Shown one piece after another: positions 36,906 to 50,334 of a stretch of DNA of 64,000 nt (position 1 is the stretch's first letter; the number at the start of each line of letters is the position of its first letter). The notes below the pieces were generated by a model. That model did no database searches. It saw only the letters and a list, made by a program, of their open reading frames with translations, and had not been told where the DNA came from. A program made the position numbers and the translations under genes. Source of the stretch: Undaria pinnatifida. Its lineage: Eukaryota; Sar; Phaeophyceae; Laminariales; Alariaceae. The stretch covers positions 4,340,706 through 4,404,705 of the forward strand of contig JABAKD010000021.1 in assembly GCA_012845835.1 (NCBI GenBank), written 5' to 3'.

Positions 36906-37496
36906 CCTAAGGTACAGAACGAGAATATCGTACAAAAAAAAAATGACCTTTTTTATATAAAATATTTTAAGGACGTCAGCCGTGAGTTCGACGAATTTCG
37001 GGTCAATACTCACCTTTGCAAGCTGCGTTGTTGGTACTTGTAATTTGTTCCGACGTTTTTGGGTTAACAAACCATTTCACACGAAAGGTGCTACCTCTAC
37101 CGCAGCGCGCATCAGTGTGTTGCACAAACGTGGGGCCATTCGCGACGGTAGCAATATACTTCAAGTATATATATGGTACCATTTGGGGTTCGGAATACCC
37201 AGTCCCGTCGGCGCTGATCTCCTGGGCACCCCTCCCCCCCCTTGCGGAATTGTCATGGTTTGTTCTTGTAGTGTATTAGGCCCTAGCAGCATCTTGTCTT
37301 GAATGTCGCCCTTTTCGGTCTCGCCACTGACGCGTGTTATGATGATAGAAATGGTTGGCGGAGGGTCATAGGAGAAACGCTGCTGCTTTAAGGAAGGATG
37401 TTCGATTTTGTCTCGGAACGACACTTATTATGCTACACATTGTATCAGGGGGTGCAATAATAGTGGTAATCATAATGATAAAAAACTGTAGGTGAG

Positions 37497-37586
37497 TTAA
37501 CCCCTTTACAAATGGAAACCCGTTTTTGGGGACAAAATTACTTGCATTTAGTATAGGGAGGGGTTCGGGGGTTCCAAAGGGGTTAA
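37497..37586 (-). mobile_element. TTAA-flanked miniature element (family F)
   Basis: A 90 bp unit in inverse orientation with TTAA at both ends. Confidence 0.75.
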
Positions 37587-38019
37587 TAGGACTTTTTGGC
37601 CAACATCGTTTCTGACTCCTGGCGGGCCAAATGTCTCATCTCTGCTGCTGTCGTCGCGTAATATGTGAAGGATTCACGGACCCCGCGAGCATAGTCGCGT
37701 GGGGTTACAAAGCACGACACCAAAACTTTTGGCATACCCGATAATAATGCAGAGCGTTCATTCACCCACCCACCTCATCGACTAACACACCATACGACGC
37801 GTGTTACGATAGAGGCAGCGTATTTCGGCTGTTTTTTTTTTTTTTTTTTTTTCCGATTGGTTGACTGGGCGCTCCATAACACAAGTTCTTACGTTAGAAT
37901 TTCGCTTTCTTTTTGGTTCAAAACCGTTTTCGTCGTATACCTATTAGACTATAGGCCAGATGGATTTTTTTCGTCGGGGAGAACTTGGAATTGGCATTTT
38001 TTTCTCCAAATCAAGAGTC

Positions 38020-38280
38020 GTTCTATGGTAGTCCCCCCAACGTTTCTTTAGCGAAATCGCCGGATTTAAAACCAGCTGCACCCGGTCGTATCTCCTGAAA
38101 TGCGGTGTCCCTCGACACCCCGACGTCATCGATCGATAGACCTTTCTCTGCACACAGGAAAATATATGGATACTTTTTTTTTCAGAATTAGTATCCTTCC
38201 TTGTGTCGAGCAGCCGTGATACGTTCGTTAAAGAAAAACTGCTGTTTTTTGGGGAGGGCTATCGTAAAATCACTCTCAAT
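38020..38280 (+). repeat. Dispersed repeat M, copy 2
   Basis: This is the second copy of the ~280 bp segment at 36625-36905. Confidence 0.6.
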
Positions 38281-38499
38281 TAGTTTTTGCCTCAAGCGAG
38301 GAGTAGTATTGGGAGAAAAAAACTCGGTTCACCTCTACTGTAGCATGTGTGACATACCCAAACAACGTCGTTTGAATGTCGTTTGCGTTTCACGTTATGC
38401 GCTAGTTACTATACCCAATGTCGTTTGAATACCGTTTACGTTTCGCGATAGATGATAGTATCCGTTTTCCTGTGGTATGATATACTTCAATATACCTAG

Positions 38500-38640
38500 G
38501 CCGTACCTATATCCTTAATGAGGACACACAACCCGTAACACGCGCGATCGGAGTATCATACACAGCTTGCAAAGACGAGTTTCGACAAAGTCCTCGATCT
38601 CAGGGCTCGAGTGTATTTTCATTTTTATAATATACCTAGG
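38500..38640 (+). repeat. Dispersed repeat family D (representative)
   Basis: The core is CAGCTTGCAAAGATGAGTAT, then CGACAAA...TCGAACTCACAGCTGACGT and an AT-rich end. Further copies: 14290-14415, 24300-24515, 26441-26655, 31205-31290, 32340-32410, 40300-40410, 41243-41390, 45075-45160 (plus); 36955-37045, 41590-41760, 42340-42480, 53955-54090, 60960-61040 (minus). Some carry an upstream module CTTAATGAGGACACAC. The class is unknown. Confidence 0.6.
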
Positions 38641-38828
38641 CCGTGGGAAATGTCCATCATATTTCACTTTCAGTTCGATCGGGGTCAGTATAGAGCCCCT
38701 TGAATGATGAGCCACGGAAACAATTACGCGCACCTCTATACCGCAGAACGTGTCCACTGCTTGATGCGAAGAGCCGGAGACGGTTTTGTTACTAATAGTT
38801 AGAGATCTCCATCCAGCCTGTTGGGCTC

Positions 38829-39026
38829 CAGTAGTGATCCCTCAATATAGTGCCGGTTGCCCGCTATAGTGCCTGTGAAATCGCTTGGCGTATACGGGAA
38901 ACACCATCAACGGCAAAATGCGGAGTAGTACTGGTAGTGCCGGTTGCCCCGATAGTGCCGGTTGCCCCGATAGTGCGGGTATTTCCGGCTGGTATATGCC
39001 GGCACTATACAGGGATCTATGTACTG
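38829..39026. mobile_element. MITE related to the 56116 element
   Basis: A ~198 bp element with imperfect inverted ends (CAGTAGTGATCCCTCAATAT against ATACAGGGATCTATGTACTG) and the same GATAGTGCCGGTTGCCC subrepeats. Confidence 0.6.
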
Positions 39027-39310
39027 TACTTAAAATAACTCACGTGACTATATTCTAAAGTGGGCCAGCAATTTGGACTTGTGACCAATACGGCATACAC
39101 AGCCTCACACCTTTCACACCTCCTTGAAGGTCGGTGAACGCATGTGGCCATATGCAACGCGGGTTGAGGCGCGGCTTTGTCCCACAAATCGCACCAGATA
39201 AAGTAACAAATATATTCCACTTCAAGAAGGTTTTAAAGCTGTTTTTTTGTGTTTTTGTGATTTTTTTCCCGTCAAATCGCGAGAGAGCGTCGACCCACCC
39301 TACATAGTAC

Positions 39311-39356
39311 TCTAACCCTAACTCCAACCCTAACCTTAACCCCAACCCTAACCCAG
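39311..39356 (-). repeat. Interstitial telomere-like tract
   Basis: Degenerate CCCTAA-type units (CTAACCCTAACTCC, then AACCCTAACCC), i.e. TTAGGG on the minus strand. Similar short tracts are at 52637-52665 and 55720-55742. Confidence 0.7.
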
Positions 39357-39969
39357 ATAAGAGCTCCGACCCGAGGGCGGCTTCGCCGCGCGTTTTGGAA
39401 AAACTGACGAAAAAAAATGTGCGGACCACCTCAAGCATCGAAATATATTCGGTACTTTATCTGGTATGATTTGTGGAGTGAGAACATCGCACCCAGGCTA
39501 CTGCGCGGGTTTGTGTTATAACGGTGAAGATGGCGAGGGAAAATATCGGCAACTTGGCGGTAAAAAATGCTCGGTAACGAGGCAACTCTCGGCAACTGCC
39601 GGGATTGGTGTGACAGGCGACCGCGGGAATTCGGGGGGTAAACGCACAAACACGCGTTGAAACGGAACACCTATTTTCAAGAAACGCAATAAATACTGAC
39701 CCAGCCTGGGTTTTCCTAACTCTTTTAACGATACTACCGTTGGCGTAAGCTCTCATTTACGACGCCGCGCTGTGCTTGCCCCACGCGCCCCGGACCATCT
39801 CGGAACTGCCGCGGCTGTTTAGGCATTGTACAGGCATCATTGATCAAGTTATTGTGAGCCTCAAACGGCCCAGTACTCGACGAGATATATATATATATAT
39901 GTAAATCTAGTACATCTAACCTCAAACCTTTCCGAATAATAAATATTATCGGGCAGGTGATATAAAGGG

Positions 39970-42900
39970 GTGTCTTCTTGCTACAACCGTCATATTCGTC
40001 CCCTTTCAAGGGTTTATGGTTTCCGCGCACATATTGAAATGTCCCGTCCGCCCCCCCCCCCCCCCCCCTCCCCTCCCCCGATCCCTCTTGTTCAGACGCC
40101 CCACCTACAATCAAAATCTGCTAGAGTAGTAAACACTACCAGCCAGCTGATATAATCTCTCACGTCATTATCTTTCGAGCCATCCATGACGTAGCTTTCA
40201 TTCATCCCCTCCGCCCCCCCCCCTCCCTCCAACGCCCCGTCCTTCGCCACCACCCGCACGATCGCCTAGACCTAGCACCGCGCGCATAGCAAGCCCCTAC
40301 AATGTCATTTACGATTAATACGCGCGATCGGAGTATCACACACAATGCTGCAAAGATAAGTTTCCACCAAACCCTTGATCTCACAGCTGGGTTGTATTTT
40401 AACATTATATGTGACCTAAACCTCTTGAAAAGCCTTCCCTCCACCCCCCCCCCCCTTTTTTTTCTTACATTCTCGCTTTTTCTTACTCAAACGCCCCACC
40501 TAATATCAAAATCCGCCAAAAATAATAAACACTTCCACGACCTGGATATCACCTCGTTATCTTTTTAGAGCCATCCATGCCGCTGCTGCAATTCCCACCC
40601 CCCCCCCCGCCCTCAACGCCCCTTCCGTCCCCACCACCCGCACCATCGCCTAGACCTAGTACCACGCGTATAGCAAACCCCTACATCTATGCGACGTAAA
40701 GCCCTCCCCCCCCCCCCCTCTCCCCCACCCCCCACCCCCCCACCCCATCCCTAACCCCTCGAACACTCCGCCCTCTACTCACTGGTTGTACGCCTTACAG
40801 GATATACATGAGAAACTGGTGCATTCTTTCCAAAACCATCACATTTATCCCCTTAAAGGATGTATAGTTTGCACGCATAGATTGAGCTGCCCCGCCGGTC
40901 CCGCCCCCGCCCCCCCCTCCCCCGTGCATTATTTCCAAAACTTTCAGATTTATCCCCTTGAAGGATTCATAATTTCTACGCACAAATAGAGCTGCCCCCC
41001 CCGCCCCCCGCCCCCCGCTCCCCCCTTTTGATCAGTATCAGCCCCCCAAGCCCTTAAAATCTTCGCCCTGCCCTCACCGGTTATTCGACTTGCAGGATTC
41101 ACTTGATAATTTACTGATGCATTTCTTCTACAGCTGTCAGATTTTGTCCCCCTCAGAAACGGGTTCTATAGTTTCCGCGCACAGACTGCTTAACATCACC
41201 CTGTTGGCCCTGATAGCTACACTGTAGTTGCAAGGGGAGTCGCCGACCTATATCCTTAATGAGGACACACAACCCGTAATACGCGCGATCGGAGTACCAC
41301 ACACAGCTTGCAAAGATGAGTATCGACAAAATATTCGATCCCACAGCTGGATGGAGTGTATTTTAATTTTTATAATGTATCTGGTATCCGCGTGCTCCCG
41401 CAGAATTTTTGCGAAACTAACTGGTGCCTGTCGTAAAAATCCTTTCCGCCACGCCGAAACAGCCGTGGCAGTTCCGAGATGATCCGGGACGATGAGCGCA
41501 AGCACAGGTAGCGCCTTCGCGTAACGTAAGAGCTTACGACACCGAACCCGTCTTACGACACCGAACCGGTGCCGTCGTTAATAATAGCATTTATATTCCT
41601 CTTTATTTTATATAAGTATTCCAACGACGTCAGCTGTGAGTTGGACGAATTTAGATTCGATACTCATCTATCTTTGCAAAAACTGCGTCCTACATCGATC
41701 GTTCGTTTTATATCTAATAGTAAGTATTTCAATGAATATTGCATAAAATAATGGTATTATTGATAGCATTATTACCACACCCTTGGTAAAATATTTCCTT
41801 TACTTATTTGGGAGAGAGAGGGTGCGTTCTAGACTAACTTCAGCATAACAATATCAATGTAACGGTTCCCGACTTTATTTGTCTCCCGTAAATCCCCGCC
41901 TGCCGTTCTTAATACTCTATATTCCTTGTTTGATATCCCGTGCTGTAATAATACTACACTTTTTTTCAGTGTTGCCGGGGCGGTAAAGGAAGACAACGAC
42001 TGTCTGACAGCACGGTAAATTGGAAACGAAACACTGCGGCAGGCACAGGAAAAAATGGTCTGGACCCGTGGATGCGAAAATCGGAGGAAATTTGACGGCA
42101 ACGCCTGCTCGGTAACGAGACACCTCAGTGTTAATAATCGGGACGGTAATGGAAGAAGGCGGTAACTGGTGACGAAATAGTACAGCGCAAAGGTAACGTA
42201 TGCAAATCGTTGTACAATGAATGATGATTACAACCCACCTGTTGATCACATCATGTATGTGCTAGTACTCCGCCTTCTATCCGGGTTCTGTTGACCACAT
42301 ACATGTCGTATAATAATATCATGTTTAATATTATATATATAAAAAAAATACACTCCTCCAGCTGTGAGATCGAAGACTTTATCGAACTCATCTTTGCAAA
42401 AATAAAAGCTGTGTGATACTCAGATCGCGCGTATTACTGGAGGTGTGTGTCCTCATTAAGGATGTAGGTCGGCGACTCCCCTTGGAACTACAGTGTACCA
42501 GGTAGCTTGTACCAGGGTCATTGAACTACAGGGTGATGTTAGTCAGTCTGTGCACGGAAACTATGAAACCCGTTTTTTAGAGAGACAAAATTTCAGGGCT
42601 TTCTTCGGTAATTTTACCGCAGTAAGATTACCGCGGTAAAACCACGGTAATTGGTAAACGGTGCGTTACCGTGATAAATCGGAATTACCAACACCATCAT
42701 CCAAATCGTTACCAAGCAATTCACGTTCTCCCATCCCCATCTAAATCGTTACCGAGAACATCATATGTTATCCCATTTCCATCCAAACAATTACTACTGT
42801 GAAAATATCGGCATTTCTGTTTTTTTCTCGTTAACATCCAACCAAATACCGCGCAAACGTACAGTTACCAATTACCGTACAGTAACGTTAATGAGATACC

Positions 42901-44552
42901 GTGATCACCTCAAATTTGATGCGAGCCCCCATGCATCCCGATGGGTTAGGCGTCAGGTTACGTCAGACCACGTCCTAGGTTCGATTCTCTCACTATTAAT
43001 AAAGGTTTCTTTCTTTACACATCTATCATTTACGTACGTGTTATTTTATTATTTACCGGAGTATTTCGCGTATTTTGTATTTTCCTTTTTTTCCAGAATA
43101 TGAATTCACAGCTGACGTGTTACTTAGATTATTAAGCCAACAAATCAGCGGCAGCTCAGTGCAAACATAAGGTTGTTGAAGTGGAGGCGGCGGCAGCGGG
43201 CGCGCCTGTAAACTTGACTCTTTGAAGCTATGAACCATGGGTAGATTATTGTATTATTGCTCTTCTTATTATCTGGTTGTCGGAGTCAGGCCATGCAGCG
43301 AGTTTTCATTTCGCTTTGTGTGTCCATAGAAGAAGGAGGGGGGGGGGCGCGTTGGGGGGCGATATCTTGATTTCTTGACGGTTTGGTTGTTGATTGACGT
43401 GGTTGACATTGCTGGCGTAGCTTGGGTGTAGGTTTTGGTTCGTCTTCATCTTCCTTTTGGCTGCGAGAGTCCGCCGGGCTCGGTTGCCTGTACCGGTCGC
43501 CCCGGTGACGTATCAGGTTATTATCCTCGAGCCTGGTATAGGTCAGTTTCGTGAGTTCGAATCCCACCGAGTGCGTACAATATTCATTCGTGGGAACTTT
43601 TTCTTGTGCACAAGTTGACTTGCGGAAAGCGCGAGAGCGTGAGTTAGCAACACTCGATGAAAAATCGACGAGCAATGGGATTGCTGAACCCTATGCGCGA
43701 TACAAATTGAAGGCAAGAACCGGGGGGTAAAAGGGACGACATCTGTGACCACGGCTTGTTGTCCAGAAGCTGGAAAGAAAATGTGTGTGAAGAAGAAGAT
43801 GTAGGACTAAGCTTGCATATATATGAGATTTGCAAACATTGGGCCCACGTATGATGTTTGTTGTTGTTCGGATGTTTGGGCATATGTTGCAACGTGGGCA
43901 TGCCACGCGCTGTAGAAAAAAAAAAACGTCCATTATTACCGTAGTGGCGGGTTCCTGTACCAATGAGTACCACGGTTGTCCGTTGCCATCCAATAATTAC
44001 CGTGCATCACCGTGGTGGCTGGTTACCGTGGCAAACGACACCAACCTAAACAAGGCGTACCGAAGAAAGCCCTGCAAAATTTGACAGCTGTGGAAGGGAA
44101 TGCATTCGTTTATCAAGTGTATCCTGTACAGCGCGTACGGCAGTAAACCGGGGGTTTTATATTGAAGTTAGTGTGATTGTATTAGTCTTAAAGTTAGTGT
44201 GGGGAAGTTTAACCGGTGAAGGGAGGGCGGACAGTTTTTAAGGGCGTGGGGGCCTAGGTTTGAACCAGAGGGAGCGGGGGGGGGGGGGGGGCGTAAAACG
44301 GCCGGGGCAACTCAATCTGTGCGCTATAAATCCTTTTTTAAGGGAACAAATCTGACGGTTGTGGAAGGAATGCATCAGTTTATCATGTAAATCCTGCAAG
44401 TCGTACTTGTACAACCAGTGAGGAGAAGGCGGAGTGTTCCAAGGTGTGTGGGGGGATTTCCAACAGGTTTATATCGCACAGATGTAGGGGGTTTGCTATA
44501 CGCGTGGTGCTAGGTCTAGGCGAAGGTGCGGGTGGTGGGGAAGGAGGGGGCG

Positions 44553-44585
<33 letters not shown>

Positions 44586-44640
44586 CGAATTGGAGCTACA
44601 GCATGGATGGCTAGCAATATAATGAGGTGTTGATTTTTTT
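39970..44640. repeat. Large inverted-repeat array (~4.6 kb)
   Basis: The left arm (39970-41400) holds several direct copies of a module containing CACTGGTTGTAC, ATTTATCCCCTT and a C-run tract. The right arm (42340-44640) holds the same modules inverted, including GCTAGGTCTAGGCGA and a G run at ~44555-44585. The centre is at ~41400-42340. No transposase or other ORF is recognised. Assembly across the homopolymers may be imperfect. Confidence 0.6.
43493..43777 (+). mobile_element. tRNA-derived SINE, copy 2
   Basis: A ~285 bp element with head CCGGTCGCCCCGGTGACGTA, B box GAGTTCGAATCCCAC and the same body and 3' end as the copy at 10700-10978. No clear target-site duplication was found by eye. 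Confidence 0.65.
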
Positions 44641-44972
44641 TTTTTTTTTCATCCTCCGGCGGATGGGGAAAAATAATGTTATAATACCTACCTGGTACCC
44701 TTCACCAGGTATTATTATGCGGGTTTTATGGTATCAAGTGCACACAATATGGAAGATCGTCCTGTTGACCCTGACAACACATCCAGGGGAGCCACCGACC
44801 TGTGTCCTTCACGAGGACACAAAAGATAGAATACGCGCGAACGACTTTCCGTAAAAATTGTAAATAAATAAAGCTGTGTGTTATCGACAACCAGGTTTAA
44901 TTCACCAACATTTTAATAAAAACACCATAATAAAAATATGATCATAAATGAAACGCAGATCTATATAGGTTA

Positions 44973-45061
44973 TTAACCCCTTTAGAGCCCCCGAACCCCT
45001 TCCTATACTTAATCCAAGTAATGTTGTCCCCAAAACGGGTTTCCAGTTGCAAAGGGGTTAA
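44973..45061 (+). mobile_element. TTAA-flanked miniature element (family F)
   Basis: An 89 bp unit with TTAA at 44973-44976 and 45058-45061, and the same inner sequence as the copy at 35815-35903. Confidence 0.75.
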
Positions 45062-48000
45062 TAGGCTAATGTGCCTACCACGCAGCTTGCAAAGTTGAGT
45101 TTCAACCATTAAATCGGTCGCTCTCGCAGCTGACTTTCTTCAATTTTTTTTATAAAATCATTGCGGCAGATGATCGGTACCACTCGGGACGGTCAAGGAT
45201 GGCGGCGGATATTTGACGGTAAATTCGTTCGGAAAACGTTGACACCACGCACGGTGGCAATGGTCGCGGGACGTCAAAATGGTAAACAACTGTTCGGCAG
45301 CAAGTTGATGCAGGCATGGTCGGGGCAAGATCAAGGAAGGTAGTGGGCGCTACAAGTATGATAGCGTGAAGGTAAACATCTTCGGCAACGACTCACGACG
45401 GTCGATGATATTGATAGATGGTTGTGCGGGGGGTACACCCAGCACGCACTCAATGTCAACAACGAAGCACGGCTTGCTGCGCTGCACGAGTATTACTCGT
45501 ACGATTGGTTTCTCAAGTCGTATCTACTCTCTACTCGAGATACATACTCTTGCCGTCCCTACTCAGTCGGACAGGCCACGAAAGCACACCAGCTGGCAAC
45601 TGGTATCAGGTATCATCTTTCATGTGGCAGGATCCACGATATCCAACGTGCGTGGTGCGTGACACATGCCCAGGCCACATTGCACGCACATAACGCACAT
45701 CTGTGAAAACTGCAAAACTGTAAAATGGTTGAGATATATCCCCGAGGTGCCCCCATAAACATGCTAATAAATCTAATGGAAATCCTTGGTACCGTCGCCA
45801 TGGGTAACTTTTTGCTCGCCGTTCCTGTGGCCCAACCATCGCCAGAGAGCCGAAGACACAGCCCAGGTGAGTACCGACCCTTTTCCGTCGTCTAGCACCG
45901 CCGTAGGTTCTTTTTGCGGGCTGCCTGACTCTGGCTGCGCTTTGAGCTGCAGCGCTGAATTGCGCGTATGCCGACAGCAAAAGTAGCGTCCTCTCAAGGC
46001 CAACAGCAGACACATCGTTTACACCTGTTTTGTTGTTGAAACATCATTTGCTTTGCCCAGCCCAACCCAGCGCGCTCTGTCTGCTCTATCTGATGTATCA
46101 CCGATTGAGAGAAGACAATATGCCACTAACGCCCACATACTCTTGCCCCCACCCACCACGCCGGGGCACCTGTGTGCGTATCGCAGACGTTGCGCAACAG
46201 CGATATGGAATGAGGCTCAAGGCGGATTGATGAGCAAAACTCGAAAAAGTCATAAAAAAGCGAGTGCGGAAAAAACATCTCGAACAAAACCATGGATTCT
46301 ATTTTCAAGTTGTTTTTGATTGTTTGTGGACCCGCCGGTTTGTGGGGAGCAACCAGCCCGGTTTTGAACTTTCAAATCAAATTGCAGCGGCTTCGTTCTT
46401 TTTGGTGCGTCGTCCGTTCACCCGTTCACTCTGCGTCTTGTCCGGAGTACAAATCCCCCCTCCTCCTCCTTTCCCCTCTATGTCGATGGAGAGCCTACCT
46501 AGCGCCGCCAACTTCGCTCGTTTTACCTCCGAGTACGAGTACTGCACACTTGTATTTGAACTTGTGTACTTGCTGGTACCATCGCTGGTGCCTGCAAGAT
46601 GGCATCGCATCGCGTACCCGCAGGTATTTTATTCCGTTTTTGTATTGAATCCGTCACCTTTTCGCCTCTGCCAGCCCATTCCGCTCGCGAGCTTGACAGT
46701 CTCGTACACGTGGTTTTACTCACCGTGTTCTGAGCAAGCAGTGGTCACCATGTGGTGGTTACAGGTGCCTACGATATGACACCCTTCTTCCCCCCCGACT
46801 GCACGTGACTGCTGTGCCGGGTATGGTACGTCTTCCTTATTGTCAATGAGGGTAAAAGGGGTACGAGGTTCATTCGACATTCCCATCATGTGCGCTTGCT
46901 TCTGCTGTTCTTCTGTTGGTTTATTCCACGATGTTCTGTTAACCATGTACCAGGTAGTTGGAAAAACGTACGTGGTACCTGGTACCTGATACCTGGTACA
47001 ACAGACAAGAATACCGGTTATCGGTACACCGACACCGGTACCAAATACCGTTCTGGATCTCAACATACGCCAATTTTCCCAACTATACGCCAATATAAAA
47101 GTGGCGTTTATTTGGGCCCAGATTGGTATGTCATAAGACAGCACTTTCACTCCACGACACGACACACAGCAGCAGCTTCTACCAGCCGGTTACCAACCAG
47201 CTTCCTGTCTGTCGTGCTCTGCCGTATACCGTATGCTTCGCATCTGTGGTATCCGTCGTGTCCAAATTCAACCTTACACGTACTTGCTCTATCGTTTACG
47301 TAGACGTCTCCGAACCAACACGCTTTCCATGTGTCCAGATTCAATGTTCCACAAACTCCAGATTTTCCACGTTCAATCTTCCACCTTTATTTTCAGTAGT
47401 ATGTTACTGGTTGTTGCTGTTGTTCTCATATTAACTCGCATAATCAGGTCCGTGGTCACAGGACAGGCTCCAGTCACTCTGGAGTGGAAGAATACCTCAC
47501 CGAGGGAAAAAACTCAATCAAGCCAAAAGCGGTACACGCATACGTATATCAACACGCATATATCACAGCTGACGCAATTCATCCCTCCGCCAGGAACATA
47601 TAAAAAATGAAAATCGGGAGTCATCCTACGATGTGCCAGGTCCACACTGGTGCACACGTCTCACTACTCGCGCCTGGAAAAAACGATTATACCGCTTGCA
47701 ACCCAGGAAAGACTACAGCAGTTCAAGTCGAGCCACAAGCAAACACTCCTGTCAGATGCGAGCACACAGAACTCCGTGAATTCCCGTACGCAATAAACTG
47801 CGTACCATATACTACGTAGCCAACTGCTCTATCTAACATTCAACATTTAGTAGTTCGTACTATAAGTCAGGTACCTTTCGATAAGGTGTGAGGTATGTAT
47901 AATATGAGATTCGTTTTCTTTTCTGGTGCGGAACTTTTTTCTTTCCTTTCGTTGCAAATAGCCTGGTGTACTGCCTGGCTTGCGTATGGTTTGCCCTCGT

Positions 48001-49200
48001 ACTCAACGTAGTTGGCATGGCATGGCCGAATCACCTCGCTGTATTTGCGATGTGCATATTTCTCATTATTTAGTTTGTGACCCACAGAGCTCGTCTCTCT
48101 TGGAGGCATACTGTTTGTGCTTTTTGTAGATGGGTTGGCACTATCAGTGCACTGTGAATAACACACGCTGTGGCGCAAGCCACGACTATGATGTCACAAC
48201 TCACAACCCGGCGCTGCTACTTCTACGCCGCGCCAAGGAGTATATAGTTGAACACGCTGACAGATAGTATGTTATCACACCGACCGGTACGTTGTTGTTG
48301 TTGTTCTCACATTAACTTGCATAATCAAGTCCGTAGTCACAGGACAGGCTCCAGTCACTCTGGAGCTGAGGAATACCCCAGGGAACGCACTGCCTTGAAG
48401 ATGATATATCCTGTTATACCTGGTGGATTCGAGGTACGGTAGGGTATGGCTTATGACGTATGAGTGCGATTTTGAAGTATGATGGTCGTTTTATTGTGTG
48501 CCCGTTATAATTTGCCCCCTCCCCCTTGAAACAAAACAAAGAAATAAAGCATGCGGCTGATGGCTGACGCCATGAGTTGGGGCTGAAGAGTCTACAGCCT
48601 GACTCGACACTCCTTGTAGTATATACGCTTGTCCCATATGTCATGCGATACGAAATATGCTACCCTGGAGGGTGCATGAGAGATCGTTTCATTGGGCAAG
48701 CGCTGATGTTTCAGTGCTGTGTGTATATTGATTGTTGATGCTTCATTGGTGAAGCACTGATGTTTGGGGATGTTTCGGGATGAACGCGGCGCGGGTTGTC
48801 CGCCTGCCGCCCGTGTTGCGCTGTGCGCAAAGCGCAATAGACGCTGGAGCCCCAACTAATAATGCCCTTGCGGGTACTGCTGGAGCCCCAATCAACGCAC
48901 TGCTGGGCACTTCTATACGCATGTGTACTGCGTGTATTCCCATGCCTCATATCGTACTTTTTACAGACGCGATTGTCCGGAATACCGTGCAAACTTTAGA
49001 AAATACCTCCAAAATACTGGATATATACTTGAAATACCCGTACGTATTGGATTTTGACAAACTCCGGGAAAATATATACGAACCGGCATTATTCCGAGCG
49101 ACGTTAATGTTTTGAGTATGTACCGACGATGCTGTTTTCGACGACGGTATCCACCACTGGTCAAATGCGATTGCTTCGGACGTTGAATATAGTTCAGAGT
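45062..49200. other. Stretch without a supported gene
   Basis: Apart from family D at 45075-45160 and a duplicated ~85 bp segment (47411-47495 and 48298-48380, both with GACAGGCTCCAGTCACTCTG), no element or gene could be assigned. Overlapping open frames at 45366-46013 occur on both strands without recognisable domains. Confidence 0.45.
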
Positions 49201-49209
49201 CATGCCATG

Positions 49210-49335
49210 CTACCAATAGGGGCGCAGCAGATTCTAAGAAGTTTCTGAGCTCCTAGCATGAGGAGCTCAATACCTCACCCGAAGCATGACTTGGTAGGCA
49301 TTCGTTCGCGCAACCCGACCAACATGTGTTTTCGC
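49210..49335 (-). mobile_element. MITE family C fragment
   Basis: This contains the paired GAGCTCCTAGCATGAGGAGC motif and GGCATTCGTTCGCGCAACCC of family C without terminal repeats. A similar fragment is at 35575-35710. Confidence 0.5.
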
Positions 49336-49679
49336 TAGTCATAACACAAATAAATACAGGGACAAATGTGTTGGCGCTTACACGAGAGCGTCCAAAGGCT
49401 CGGATTTAGACCAGGTTTCGAGTTTTCTTCGAGATAACTCGAGCTGAGGTTCACCTCTCGGCGCGATGTTTCATGGAGGTTCCTCGGCTTGCTCAGCTCT
49501 CCCGACCCTGCCGGGTTCGGCGTCGGTCGTGCTCGCGTCGTCTCTCTGCCGGGAGGGCTTTTTTTGTTTTTTGCTATAAATTTGGAATGCGGCACAATTT
49601 GATTTATTTGGGCATGATTTAGCTCCCCATTCCCCATGGTAGGAAACGCCTCGCAAACCTCAGCAATTTTTTCTTGATC

Positions 49680-49815
49680 CTGGCTCTGCAGTAGAGTTGC
49701 ACCCCGGCCTCAAAATTTGGACCCGGGTACCTGACCCGGCTGATGGGGGGTGAACCCGGACCCGGGCACCCGGCCCCCCGGCTGAGACGGGTACCCGGGT
49801 ACCCGGGTTTATACA
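49680..49815. repeat. GGGTACCCGGGTACCC repeat, partner of 50720-50890
   Basis: A GC-rich stretch with repeated GGGTACCC, inverted relative to 50720-50890 (GAGTTGCACCCC against GGGGTGCAACTC). It probably marks the outer boundary of the region holding the palindrome. Confidence 0.5.
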
Positions 49816-50334
49816 TGGTTACTCTCCTTTATGACGTTTTGAGCTGCTTGAACATCTCCGGCGGCGCGGTAAGGCGCAATGTGGGAGATGGGAGATGCAT
49901 GACTTAATTTCGCCTCTCAATGCATCATGCGAAAGAAAGAGGGCAGAGGGAAAGTAGGGATATTCTCTTCGGCATCGAGGAGAGGCGTGGGGAGTTTCTT
50001 GCTTGGGTAGTTGAAATATAATGAACTAATCTAGCAATCAATCATCATAAACGTTTCATTCTACCCTTTTTTCGCTCGCCAAGACGCCAAGTCACCAGGA
50101 AAATCCTCCGAAGATAATTGCTTGCATCAAACAAATCATGGGACAAACACCCTGCGAACGTAATAAAAAAATGGTGGGAAACCTTCGGCCACCCTGCTCC
50201 TGTTGTAGTTATCGTCATATTGCATTATTTATGCGTCCTTCCGGCTCTACGGCATCCAGTACTCCCTGTGGGGCCGTACTATAATCCTACAAGCTTACCA
50301 ACGGGAGAAACATATTCCATAGTCACAGGCCGAA

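Noticed and set aside
42930..42995. tRNA gene (CCTAGGTTCGATTCTC)
   Set aside because: A B-box-like sequence with a partial A box is present, but no closed acceptor stem was found by eye.
45606..46013. 135-codon minus-strand ORF with a signal-like start
   Set aside because: No domain is recognised, and it overlaps three plus-strand ORFs of similar length, as expected for chance open frames in GC-rich DNA.
45776..46320. Possible two-exon gene (MEILGTVAMG..., donor CCAG|GTGAGT at 45866, then an ORF from 46053)
   Set aside because: The donor is good, but neither piece has a recognisable domain, several overlapping frames are open here, and the acceptor choice is arbitrary.
46264..46779. 171-codon plus-strand ORF
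   Set aside because: It has no recognised domain, no matching splice context, and ordinary composition for chance ORFs in this window.
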